From positions 671,001 to 735,000 of the forward strand of contig NZ_CP046242.1 of assembly GCF_023205095.1 (NCBI RefSeq): DNA of 64,000 nt, given 5' to 3'. Below, piece after piece: positions 43,801-51,996 of the stretch (positions are counted from its first letter, which is position 1; every line of letters begins with the position of its first letter). Source of the stretch: Bizionia sp. M204 (GTDB taxonomy: Bacteria; Bacteroidota; Bacteroidia; Flavobacteriales; Flavobacteriaceae). The notes below the pieces were generated by a model. The model searched no databases and was not told the origin of the DNA. It worked only from the letters and a program-made list of their open reading frames with translations. A program made the position numbers and the translations under genes.

Positions 43801-45323
43801 AAGACACAAAAACACCGTTTAAGAAATTAGGATTGGGTACTTCTGAAGTTTTATCGTTCTATAGAAATAACAATAAACTGTTTGTTTTATTAAAAGATTC
43901 AGAAATAAAGATTGTTGATTTAAATAGCTATAACCTGGAACTTAATATGTCTTTTTTTGAAAAAGATGAAAGTGTTTCAATGGCTTTCGTGACACCCAAA
44001 GGTTATTTTAAAGCCTCCAAAAAAGATATTCGAAATTTCCATTTTGTTCAAAACTTATCAGCATTTCCGATATTGAATTATGAGTTGTTTTTAAACAGAC
44101 CAGATACCATATTAAGAATATTAGGTTTCGCTGATGACACGACTATTGACGTGTATAAGGAAGCTTTCTTAAAACGTTTACAACGTCATGGATTCACCGA
44201 GAATACCAATTTTCTAGAAGTTAAGCGTCCAGAATTGGAACTATTGAATAAAAACAATCTTCCATTGGTAACGGAAACCAGTACTTTGAAGTTACAGATT
44301 AAATTATCGGAAACTGCTACTAAAATTCATATTTATGCCAATGGTGTTCCTATTCTTAAAAAACTTGTTTCTAATCAAATTCTAGAGGAAACTATTAAAC
44401 TTCACAGTGGCGAAAACGCCGTTACTATTGTGGCTTTAAATGATAACGACGTGGAAAGTAATCCAGAAACTTTTACTGTAACTCATGCTAATCAAGATAC
44501 GGACTATAGCGTGCATTATATTGGAATTGGTGTATCTGAATATCAAGATAGCACAATGAATTTGCGGTACGCTGATAAGGATGTTAGGAGTTTATCAACT
44601 TTTTTCAAAGCCAAATATAAAGACCAAGTGGTAATTGATACCCTAACGAATCAGATGGTAACCAAAAAATTGATTAAGGAGCTGAAAGAGAAACTAAAAA
44701 AAACAACCATTAATGATATTGTAGTGGTATCATTTTCTGGTCATGGATTAGTAGATGATGATTTCAATTTTTATTTCGCCACGCATGATATTGATTTTAA
44801 TAATCCAAAACCGAATGGATTGGCATATCAGGATATTCAGGATTTATTGAGTGATATTCCAGCAAGACGAAAGTTGTTGCTTTTGGATGCTTGCCATAGT
44901 GGTGAATTAGACGAAACAGAAACTTTACAAAAAACGAAATTAACAAACGAAAATGTTTCCGAGTTTACACCAAAAGGCAGTATCGGTATTGAAAGTAAAA
45001 ATAGTAAGCAAGGTTTAAAAACCAGTTTTGAGCTGATGCAGTCTCTATTTTATGATTTGGACCGTGGGAATGGTGCTTATGTTATTTCTGCAGCAGGCGG
45101 TAAAGAATTTGCTTATGAAAGTGATGATTGGAAAAATGGCGTGTTTACATATAGTTTTATAAACGGCATGTATGATTTGAGTTATGATACCTGGAAAGGG
45201 AAACAGCAAGTGCCCATTTCGAAGTTAAAGGATTATATTTATAATTCGGTAAAAACGTTAACAAATGGCCAGCAAAAGCCTACATCTCGTTCTGAAAACG
45301 TTGAATGGGATTGGTCCTTTTAA
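40869..45323 (+). CDS. Large beta-propeller protein with C-terminal caspase (C14) domain
   Basis: A 1484-residue protein. An N-terminal hydrophobic stretch (KIVLIVFAFFTQVTISQ, about 24-40) looks like a signal peptide after an unusually long n-region. Residues about 50-1080 contain repeated WD40/propeller-like blades (AISPDNQFLAVAYYND, LFSPNGKYILVVKTSDD, VLIAGDDSGNLFFWKKD). An Ig-like piece (about 1130-1205) precedes the caspase-like domain (about 1215-1484) with H1292 (SFSGHGLV) and C1342 (LLLDACHSGE). The ATG at 40869 is preferred over an in-frame TTG three codons earlier. It converges tail-to-tail, 8 bases apart, with a second caspase gene. Activation by binding at the propeller is a reasonable inference. 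Confidence 0.87.
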   Translation: MYLLKKRLLFLEFCSVCVHNRNKIVLIVFAFFTQVTISQNDIIAVSNPIIDATMRFDNQELVLATGNYLYVVNTETFKLTDSITIKQFPDKTVQKIEFVNGNLDVVSAKYVAQTAYGLPANRQPFLEYPQDTTYFYNIRNHQLLDLKLPGNAHIAFGSGNVNVVGMNDYFEYTDRSGNPMKGAKKGGFYVNPQKLEIGSNGIIKKMAISPDNQFLAVAYYNDLKEGIYQYTLELRQINDMSVLNSISFTNHPKDILFSPNGKYILVVKTSDDYRFSENENISIYSRDNLSLLKTIPENVTIGHYVEGNSIWKMTDGEITNQDFETEIISTKIWSNLTPFFNIQGFFKINENDLFIYGSNTSQINSNGIHGLYKYSLKDDAIYAKVKTVASQDTIYNPEAISIQKNNFTNGYTRLNKSKRLMITGEGDKLQIWSVLDRKKLYDLKFENSVTAFLGADEKTCLIFEKYQGQGYNEFLVKVLNLETGIARVNLLKSDFFNPFTTNIFCFNTTNNIKNWWCIGGGESLIKLNTDDLTISKVLDLENKNYTNTTIHNFTVLPDNSTILIEHFNDNTNNIGRVSESEIKALTLETFSIGQEQVVKTQALTGLKTLFPFSNTQILEMDKQSVSINNLETNTQSQFIKLTDNHVESVVSHENNSYVVLTKNDYKFSDSLEVHHYNSQTKKLERRFSLPYGSSNFFADKFGITYQYQSDIYTYLPNQEQTISWKSGETLFTQRDDISLNKNGYLLFKNEWLVDLKTLEVDKKLHSFNHAALLHNTDDLLQIDSKVYDVDRPYFQFKIAPIDALENDIWVSEKIYEKKDSNFSYTLKVSPNDTFAIAFDNATYSNSGIMYVIDLKQQTVKKQKLDFPVQNVSFSNQDSQVLISSNPYGVSNTVKSLLFDTQTLDVLYEFDKIIHQVDSDGNSYQTDYQDVLVTNINAEASNQPERYFARSFLKTVTYLSDKKVLIAGDDSGNLFFWKKDTKTPFKKLGLGTSEVLSFYRNNNKLFVLLKDSEIKIVDLNSYNLELNMSFFEKDESVSMAFVTPKGYFKASKKDIRNFHFVQNLSAFPILNYELFLNRPDTILRILGFADDTTIDVYKEAFLKRLQRHGFTENTNFLEVKRPELELLNKNNLPLVTETSTLKLQIKLSETATKIHIYANGVPILKKLVSNQILEETIKLHSGENAVTIVALNDNDVESNPETFTVTHANQDTDYSVHYIGIGVSEYQDSTMNLRYADKDVRSLSTFFKAKYKDQVVIDTLTNQMVTKKLIKELKEKLKKTTINDIVVVSFSGHGLVDDDFNFYFATHDIDFNNPKPNGLAYQDIQDLLSDIPARRKLLLLDACHSGELDETETLQKTKLTNENVSEFTPKGSIGIESKNSKQGLKTSFELMQSLFYDLDRGNGAYVISAAGGKEFAYESDDWKNGVFTYSFINGMYDLSYDTWKGKQQVPISKLKDYIYNSVKTLTNGQQKPTSRSENVEWDWSF

Positions 45324-45331
45324 TTCCTCAT

Positions 45332-48319
45332 TTAGTTACCAAGAATATAATTTCTAATGGTAGATCCGCTATAAAGTTCTTTCAATTTGTTGGAGCGCAG
45401 TAGCATAGGGTTTGTTTTGCTTTTTAACGCATAACTTTTGTTTCTATCGCCTTTAAAGGCAAAATAAACGGATGCTAATAATAAATCAGGATTCGAATTA
45501 AGATTCATTAACTGCCCGAAATAGCTATCTACTTCTTGTGTTTTACTTGCATCAATTCCAGTTTTTACAAGGATTTCTAGTACAGAAATTTGGTCTGTTT
45601 TTGTTTCACAAAGTTTCAATGTTTTTTCAGAATTATTAAATGCCAATTCGGGTTCATTATGAAGATAAAGAAATTCAGAATAGGCTAATTCTGTTTCTGT
45701 AGAAGGATTAATTTCGGAAGCTAATCTAAATAATTCTTTGGCTTCAGCTGGCGTACCAAATTTCAGCTTGTTTCGTGCTGTGGTAAGCATAAAGGTTGCA
45801 ATATCACTTTTTTTGTTTTTAAAAGGATCTGACACAGTTGCTTTTAAATAATGTTCTTTAGCATCATCAAATTGATTCATTTGTAATTCACTGTAGCCTA
45901 AATTTGTATAACCGTTAGAGTAGGAGCCGTCTATACGCAAAGCTTGTTTATAAGCTTCAATGGCTTTGGTGAATGCACCATTAGATACGTAGGTTTGCCC
46001 TAAAAGATTATATACATCTGGGATTTGAGCATTTTTAGCTAAAAGTGTATTTAAAAGTTTAATAGACTTTTCCTGTTGATTTTGCTCATTGTATAAATTA
46101 ATTAACTTTGAATATGCTGGTAAATAATACGGATTTTTCTCTACGGCTTTTAAATAATTTATTTCCGCATTCCGCGGATCTTTAATACCTTCATTTAAAT
46201 AATTACCATAATAATAGTAGGCTTTGGCATTATTTGGGTTTTTTGAAATCCCTGTTTCAAAACTTAATTTGGCTTCAGCGGGTTGTCTTAAATTTCGTAA
46301 TAACCATCCATGTCCTGCATAGGTCCAAGCATGTAATGGATTTTTATTAATAGCTATTTTATATAATGAATCCGCTAATAACAAACGTGTTCGTTTTCTG
46401 TTATTAACGCGTAAATAGTCGGCATAATCTGTATAGGAGGAAGCGTCATCTGGATTTCTATCAATGGCGTTTAATAATAAAGTTTCAGCAGTTTTTGGGT
46501 TCAGGTCATGATCTTGAATATAGTTAAATAAACCATACTCCGTTATGGTGTTAATTGAATCTGCTTGAATGGCCTGATTGTGGTAGTCTACCGATAAAGC
46601 TGCATTTCCTTTTAGTTTTTCTAAAGCGCTCAATTTTTGCAACGCGATGGCATGGTTGGGATGAGTTTTTAAAATTGTTTTGTAATAGACTTCCGCTTGT
46701 TGGTATTTACCTTGACTTACATTGAGATCACCTAATCTTAAGTTGGCTTCAGTATTCGAGCCTTTTAGCCCTAATGAGGTGTCAAAAAACTGTTTAGCAT
46801 CGTCGTATTTATACTGGTCTAATAAATTTTCGCCTAAATTGTTTACTGGATTGGACCAAGTGCCAATTAATTTATTAGCCTCTTTAAAATGATAATGAGC
46901 GCTATCATAAACAGCTTCAGAGTTATAAACTAATCCAAGAGCATTATGGATGTATGCACCACGAGGTTGCATAGTAACGGCAGATTTTAGTTTACGTTTC
47001 GCTATGCTGTAAGCAGGGAAATTTTTACTTCTTATTATGGCATAAGCATCTAAAACTAATTGATTTACTTGAATTTGCTCACGGAAAAAGTCATCATGAT
47101 CCATAAGCTCCAAACAGATCTCTAAATGTTGGGCTTGTTTACTAAACTCGCGGCTGCTAGGTAATTTTGTATCTCCAGAAATATATTGATTGATTAACTT
47201 TTGTGCTGAAGCGGAAAGCTCTTTAATTAGTTTATATTGCATAGACTCTAAAACCTTTTCAGATACAGATTTGGATGCTTTCGCTTTTTTATAAAGTTCC
47301 AATGCACTGGAAGGCCTGCCATAGTAATTTTTAGCTTGAATGGCTTTTGAAAAAGCTAAAATTTCTGAAGCCTTTTCAGTATTGAGATTTACAGAACCTC
47401 GTGACGCATAACCTTCTATTTTACTCAATTCGCTTTCAACAACCTCAAACGCAAGTACCGGATTATTGGGGTTTATGGCTTTAAAAACAGCACGGTCGTT
47501 TGATGTTCTTACAACGGGTGTTTGGTTCTGACTATATTTTTTTGAAACTGTATTGTAAACATTTTCGTATAAATAATCGTCAATCTCCCGATATATCACA
47601 TTATTGTCAGTGTTGGTATCGGCATTTCCCATTAAACCTTTTACCAGATAGTAGGTAAAATAGCCATGTTTAATTGCGCTGTCTTCGTAGGATAATTCAT
47701 TGGGTCCACAACTTAAAATTTTTGTAGCATTTTCAAACATTGCTTGAATAGTTCCCAAATTTTTCTGGGTACCTTCCTCAAAAATAAATCCCGAACGACA
47801 GGCGTCTAAAATTAAAATAACTTGTGCATTTTTATTGGTAATATTTCCTATAACCCGATTGTTAAGTAAAGCTAACGGAATAGATCCGCCAGCATAATAT
47901 TCCTGATTGGCATTGGCATCTGCCGCTAGTAGAAAACCTGCTTTTTCACCAAAATCGTCAACGACATCACCATGACCAGCAAAATAGATATAAACTGTAT
48001 CATCTGTTTCTACGGTATTTAATAGCTTTTTTAATTCGCGTAAAATATTTATGGCTACAGCGTCTTCGTTGGTTAATAAAACCATGTTTTCTTCTGGAAC
48101 ATTTTCTACTCTTTTTAAATAGTCATTAAAAAGGAGGGCATCATTGTGTGCGTAATTGAGTTTTAGTTTGTCTTCTTGATAGTCTGATATTCCAATAATC
48201 AAGGCATGTTTTTTGCCTATATTTTTGCTTTCTGTACTTTCACCAATGGCACCTCTTTTGCCTTGTGCAAAAGTAACTATTTGAAAAAAGCAACAGATAA
48301 ATAAAACAACACACCTCAT
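45332..48319 (-). CDS. Exported caspase-domain protein with TPR repeats
   Basis: A 995-residue protein starting at the ATG at 48319, which gives a signal peptide (MRCVVLFICCFFQIVTFAQ). A TTG two codons earlier is less likely. The caspase-like domain (about 35-265) carries H116 (YFAGHGDV) and C174 (LILDACRSGF). A helical middle part leads to at least ten TPR units (about 430-930; for example AYYYYGNYLNEG, VYNLLGQTYVSNGAFTKAIEAY). TPRs usually bind partner proteins. It follows the metacaspase-like gene by 6 bases and ends 8 bases from the opposing propeller-caspase gene. Fold and catalytic dyad are clear; substrate and role are not. Confidence 0.87.
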   Translation of the reverse strand: MRCVVLFICCFFQIVTFAQGKRGAIGESTESKNIGKKHALIIGISDYQEDKLKLNYAHNDALLFNDYLKRVENVPEENMVLLTNEDAVAINILRELKKLLNTVETDDTVYIYFAGHGDVVDDFGEKAGFLLAADANANQEYYAGGSIPLALLNNRVIGNITNKNAQVILILDACRSGFIFEEGTQKNLGTIQAMFENATKILSCGPNELSYEDSAIKHGYFTYYLVKGLMGNADTNTDNNVIYREIDDYLYENVYNTVSKKYSQNQTPVVRTSNDRAVFKAINPNNPVLAFEVVESELSKIEGYASRGSVNLNTEKASEILAFSKAIQAKNYYGRPSSALELYKKAKASKSVSEKVLESMQYKLIKELSASAQKLINQYISGDTKLPSSREFSKQAQHLEICLELMDHDDFFREQIQVNQLVLDAYAIIRSKNFPAYSIAKRKLKSAVTMQPRGAYIHNALGLVYNSEAVYDSAHYHFKEANKLIGTWSNPVNNLGENLLDQYKYDDAKQFFDTSLGLKGSNTEANLRLGDLNVSQGKYQQAEVYYKTILKTHPNHAIALQKLSALEKLKGNAALSVDYHNQAIQADSINTITEYGLFNYIQDHDLNPKTAETLLLNAIDRNPDDASSYTDYADYLRVNNRKRTRLLLADSLYKIAINKNPLHAWTYAGHGWLLRNLRQPAEAKLSFETGISKNPNNAKAYYYYGNYLNEGIKDPRNAEINYLKAVEKNPYYLPAYSKLINLYNEQNQQEKSIKLLNTLLAKNAQIPDVYNLLGQTYVSNGAFTKAIEAYKQALRIDGSYSNGYTNLGYSELQMNQFDDAKEHYLKATVSDPFKNKKSDIATFMLTTARNKLKFGTPAEAKELFRLASEINPSTETELAYSEFLYLHNEPELAFNNSEKTLKLCETKTDQISVLEILVKTGIDASKTQEVDSYFGQLMNLNSNPDLLLASVYFAFKGDRNKSYALKSKTNPMLLRSNKLKELYSGSTIRNYILGN

Positions 48320-48325
48320 AACCAA

Positions 48326-50290
48326 TTACTCTTTTACTATTTCATAAACAAACTCGGTACTGTAACCGTCCATATTTCCAGATGCTTCAGTACCCTCTGA
48401 ACCACGGGATTGCGTATAGCTATTTTTTATAAAATTTTCTAACGGATTGTTGTTGGTACTGCGAGTTCTTTCACCACGAGTTTCAACAGTAGATTGGAAA
48501 TTAATGGGAGAATCTGTAGCAAATCCTTTTAAAATTAACCGTTCGTAAGGAGGTCCAAATCGGTAAACACATTCTTTGAAAATCATGGTTTTTCCAGGTG
48601 CTAATTTACGGTCGTCGTTTGTTAAGCGACATTTGTTATTTGGCATAAATGGTGCAATTTCGCCCTTGCTATTAATTTCAATTAAACTAAAGTAAAGTGG
48701 TCTATTACTTTTGTTAGTAACTTCTAGCAACACATGATCTATTCCTGGTCTGACTTCTAGAATCCCTTCCGAATTGTTATAGCTATCTTCGGGAAGTAGT
48801 GCGCCTAATTCACCTATTTCAGCAACATACTCTACAGGTAAAAGTTTAAAATCGAATTCATAATCGTAATTCTTTAAGCTTAAATTTTTCAAATACATAC
48901 CTTGTGCATAATTAAACAGTTTGTTGTTTAAATCCGCCTGTACATCGGTGCCACGTTGTTTGTTAGTGGCATCAAAGACATCTAATCCTTTGGCACTATT
49001 TAAAGTATAACCGCTTGAAGTTTTTGAAATAACCACATCTGCTTTCAAGGTATCGTTAACAACAGAACCTAACCCATTTTCATCAAGAAAAGAAGCAACA
49101 CTTTTTTGGATTTCCGTATCTGTATCAGGTTCTAAATATACCTGAATGGATATGTCTCCGTAAGTTGGTTTATCTATAAAAACCCAATAGTTTTTTTCAT
49201 TTCTATCTGTTAATGGCTTGTTTAATTTTATAAAGGATTCATTAAATTTGGCATTACTTATCGTTCCTTTGGCTAGTGCTTTTCCTTCGTCAACTTTTGT
49301 TGTTCCAGCAGGCATCACATAAACAGTTGTGTTATTAAATAGGCGTTGTAATTTTCCACCATTAATTTGTATTACGGTAGAGGTTGGAATTTTAGTGACT
49401 TCAAAATAGGGTTGTTGTTTCACATAATCACCTTTAAATAATTTGTAGTCAATATCACCTTCAATAGTTGGTTTTTGTTTTGGTGAAATGACATTCATAT
49501 TTGCTGCAATATTGGAAAATAATTGTCGGTAGGTAAAATCACTTCCCAATTCGTTCATGGCTTTAGAAAACGCATAGCTTAATGACCCAACACCGTCATA
49601 TTCATAATTAAGTTCGTTTGCTGAAGCTCCTGAAATCATAACAAATGGTGCTGCGGTATCACTAACTTTTTCCCGCTCTAACATGGCACTTCCTGTGCTG
49701 TCATCTTGGTCTTTAGCTTTCCAGTTTTCAGGAGCAAAGGTAGCTTCACCACCACGTGTTATACCACCACGAGTAGCAGAGCCAGAGTGGCAACTATCTA
49801 AAATCATTAATAATTGACCATCTTGACCAAGTGTGTTTCTTAAATTAGTAATAATATTATGCAATTCATCGTCTCGTAAATGATTTTCACCTTTATAATT
49901 GTGTGTGTATCGAACCCAAGCATCAATTGGAACGAGCGATTCGTCTTTGTCATCTATTTCATCACCATTATCATCAAAAATTTGTTGGCCATGTCCTGAA
50001 TAGTGTATGACAACTATATCGCCAGGTTTTAACTGAGATTGTAAACGCGCCAGAGCATCTAATATGCCTTGTTTAGTTGCTTGTTCGTTAATAAGTGTAA
50101 TGATGTCCTTTTCAAGAAATCCTTGGCTTAATAAAGCTCCTTTAATTAGTGGCACATCATTTACGGAACTAATACTGCTCCAGCCAGTACTTTTCGGGTA
50201 GTCGCCTACAGCAATAATAAGGGCATGTTTGTCAGCAAAACTTGCTTGTATGGTAATTAAAAATAAGAATATAAGGCTTAATTTTTTCAT
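48326..50290 (-). CDS. Exported metacaspase-like protease with DUF4384-like C-terminus
   Basis: A 654-residue protein with signal peptide (MKKLSLIFLFLITIQASFA). The peptidase C14 domain (about 20-290) has H100 (HYSGHGQQ) and C167 (LDSCHSGS). The acidic stretch DDNGDEIDDKDESLVPID between them is typical of metacaspases and orthocaspases, which cut after Arg or Lys and often need calcium. The C-terminal part (about 510-600; VTNKSNRPLYFSLIEINSKG, LAPGKTMIFKE) resembles DUF4384. It lies 11 bases after the outer-membrane protein gene and 6 before the TPR-caspase gene, so the three form one operon. Confidence 0.88.
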   Translation of the reverse strand: MKKLSLIFLFLITIQASFADKHALIIAVGDYPKSTGWSSISSVNDVPLIKGALLSQGFLEKDIITLINEQATKQGILDALARLQSQLKPGDIVVIHYSGHGQQIFDDNGDEIDDKDESLVPIDAWVRYTHNYKGENHLRDDELHNIITNLRNTLGQDGQLLMILDSCHSGSATRGGITRGGEATFAPENWKAKDQDDSTGSAMLEREKVSDTAAPFVMISGASANELNYEYDGVGSLSYAFSKAMNELGSDFTYRQLFSNIAANMNVISPKQKPTIEGDIDYKLFKGDYVKQQPYFEVTKIPTSTVIQINGGKLQRLFNNTTVYVMPAGTTKVDEGKALAKGTISNAKFNESFIKLNKPLTDRNEKNYWVFIDKPTYGDISIQVYLEPDTDTEIQKSVASFLDENGLGSVVNDTLKADVVISKTSSGYTLNSAKGLDVFDATNKQRGTDVQADLNNKLFNYAQGMYLKNLSLKNYDYEFDFKLLPVEYVAEIGELGALLPEDSYNNSEGILEVRPGIDHVLLEVTNKSNRPLYFSLIEINSKGEIAPFMPNNKCRLTNDDRKLAPGKTMIFKECVYRFGPPYERLILKGFATDSPINFQSTVETRGERTRSTNNNPLENFIKNSYTQSRGSEGTEASGNMDGYSTEFVYEIVKE

Positions 50291-50301
50291 GAATTGGTGT
50301 T

Positions 50302-51714
50302 TTAATTTAAATCGAACAAACTGAATGAAATTCCAAAGTAGTATCCGAAATCGTAAACATTTTTTGTAAAATTATCTATATCAATTATATCTGTTGTTTG
50401 GTCAACCTCTAAACCATTTGTTAGTTGGTTTACAGGGCCATAAGCAATACCTCCTGATAATGCAAGGCGACTTTTACTACCAAAAAATAAGGAAGGACCT
50501 AATAGGAAATTAATACCTTTTAAATCTTCAGTAATAGGAATGGATAAACCGAAACTTCCTCCAATATTAAAGTTCTCACCAATAACTGGATAGAAGTTTA
50601 TCATGGTGCTTAAATTAGGCACAAAATAATCGTTTACGTCCGCTCCAATAACACCGTTTTCGTCTATATAAAAGTCTTTTGCACTGTCGCCAAAATTATT
50701 TAAAGTTAAAGCCACGCTTGTATTAATTTTAAAACCGCCTTTTGAAAATAATTTAAGATTTCTAGTTTTTAAGGTGCTTTGTGAGTTTTCAACATTAGAC
50801 GTTTTAGAAAATTCGCTCTGAACAAATTTTAATTCAATGTTCACTTTATCGGCTTCAATTAAGTAATCGTAGGTTTGTTCAAATGATGATGCTTCTAAAG
50901 TTGCATACAATTCTTCTATTTTATTCAAGTTTTCAGATGAGTTTATGGAGGAAGCATTTAAAGATTTTAGCATGTTTTTTAAATTTGTATACGCATTATT
51001 ATGTGCAACCAATTCACCGCGAGATAATTCTGTATTTGATACTTCTTGCTCATTAATATCTGTTGCTAATGAATTTAATTCTGAAGCGAGCTCTTGCGAG
51101 TCCTCTTGAACAACACGTTTCATACTGGATAAGAATACATAAAAATTATCTTCTGGATCACTAACACGTGAATCACTAACCTTATTTGCCGCATTTTTAA
51201 CATTTGCCAAAATAGCTTCTTTATCTAAATTTGGGTTTAATAAGTTAGACATTAAGGTGGATTTAATGGCATCAATATTTGAAGAAAGTTTATTAAGATC
51301 GGAAAACTTATTAGAAACGCCTGCACCTCTTGAAGCAACTTTTTGACTAAACATACTTTCGTCAATGGGTAAATTATCCACATTCAAACCAAGATCACTT
51401 CCAGAAAACGAACTAATGCCTCCTAAAAGTGAGCTAAAATTGAAACCACCAGATTCTGAATGGATGGCTTCTTCTTTTACATCTGCTTGAATATCCATAG
51501 CAAACGGATTTACATTTTTTAATTTTAATTCAACCAGACTATTTCGTTTGAATTTAGGTTTCAAAAGTGTGTCATCTACCTTGTTATACTTATCTAGATG
51601 GTAGTAGTTAATTTCTTCTGTGTTGTAATCGTATATTACACGATATTTCTCTTGGGCATGCACCATAGAAAAAGTAGACATTAGTAATAGCAAAACTGAT
51701 AAAAATGGTTTCAT
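50302..51714 (-). CDS. Probable outer-membrane protein heading the caspase operon
   Basis: A 470-residue exported protein (signal peptide MKPFLSVLLLLMSTFSMVHAQ). Residues about 140-310 look helical with coiled-coil-like spacing (KLSSNIDAIKSTLMSNLL, KIEELYATLEASSFEQTYDYL). The last 150 residues look like beta strands with Gly and aromatic residues (NFNIGGSFGLSIPI, SRLALSGGIAYGP), ending YYFGISFSLFDLN, as in outer-membrane barrels. No named family is recognised. As first gene of the operon it may provide the membrane anchor or sensor for the two caspases. The 282-base gap upstream is AT-rich and shows no gene or clear terminator. Confidence 0.72.
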   Translation of the reverse strand: MKPFLSVLLLLMSTFSMVHAQEKYRVIYDYNTEEINYYHLDKYNKVDDTLLKPKFKRNSLVELKLKNVNPFAMDIQADVKEEAIHSESGGFNFSSLLGGISSFSGSDLGLNVDNLPIDESMFSQKVASRGAGVSNKFSDLNKLSSNIDAIKSTLMSNLLNPNLDKEAILANVKNAANKVSDSRVSDPEDNFYVFLSSMKRVVQEDSQELASELNSLATDINEQEVSNTELSRGELVAHNNAYTNLKNMLKSLNASSINSSENLNKIEELYATLEASSFEQTYDYLIEADKVNIELKFVQSEFSKTSNVENSQSTLKTRNLKLFSKGGFKINTSVALTLNNFGDSAKDFYIDENGVIGADVNDYFVPNLSTMINFYPVIGENFNIGGSFGLSIPITEDLKGINFLLGPSLFFGSKSRLALSGGIAYGPVNQLTNGLEVDQTTDIIDIDNFTKNVYDFGYYFGISFSLFDLN

Positions 51715-51996
51715 AACTAGTTTAGTTTTATATGTAGTTTTTAAATTGTTAGCTGTTTACAGTTGGGATTAACAAACTAAAAATTAACATAAATTTAAAT
51801 AAATAATTCATCTTTAAAAGACATTCCTAAGAAAGCTTTGAAGAGTTATCTTACAAGTTCTATGCCACGAGATTTTTTTATAACTTATCAATTGAAGTAA
51901 TACGAGTATTTAAACATTTGATTTTCAGTGCTTAAACACGTTTTAAATTTTGATAAAATGTAACAATTTGTGTGATGATTAAATTTTACTATTTAA

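Noticed and set aside
38371-51714. Reading the caspase cluster as a known nucleotide-signalled defence system (CBASS, type III CRISPR caspase)
   Set aside because: No cyclase, CARF, SAVED, STAND or cas gene is present, and the proteins carry export signals, so those cytosolic models do not fit.
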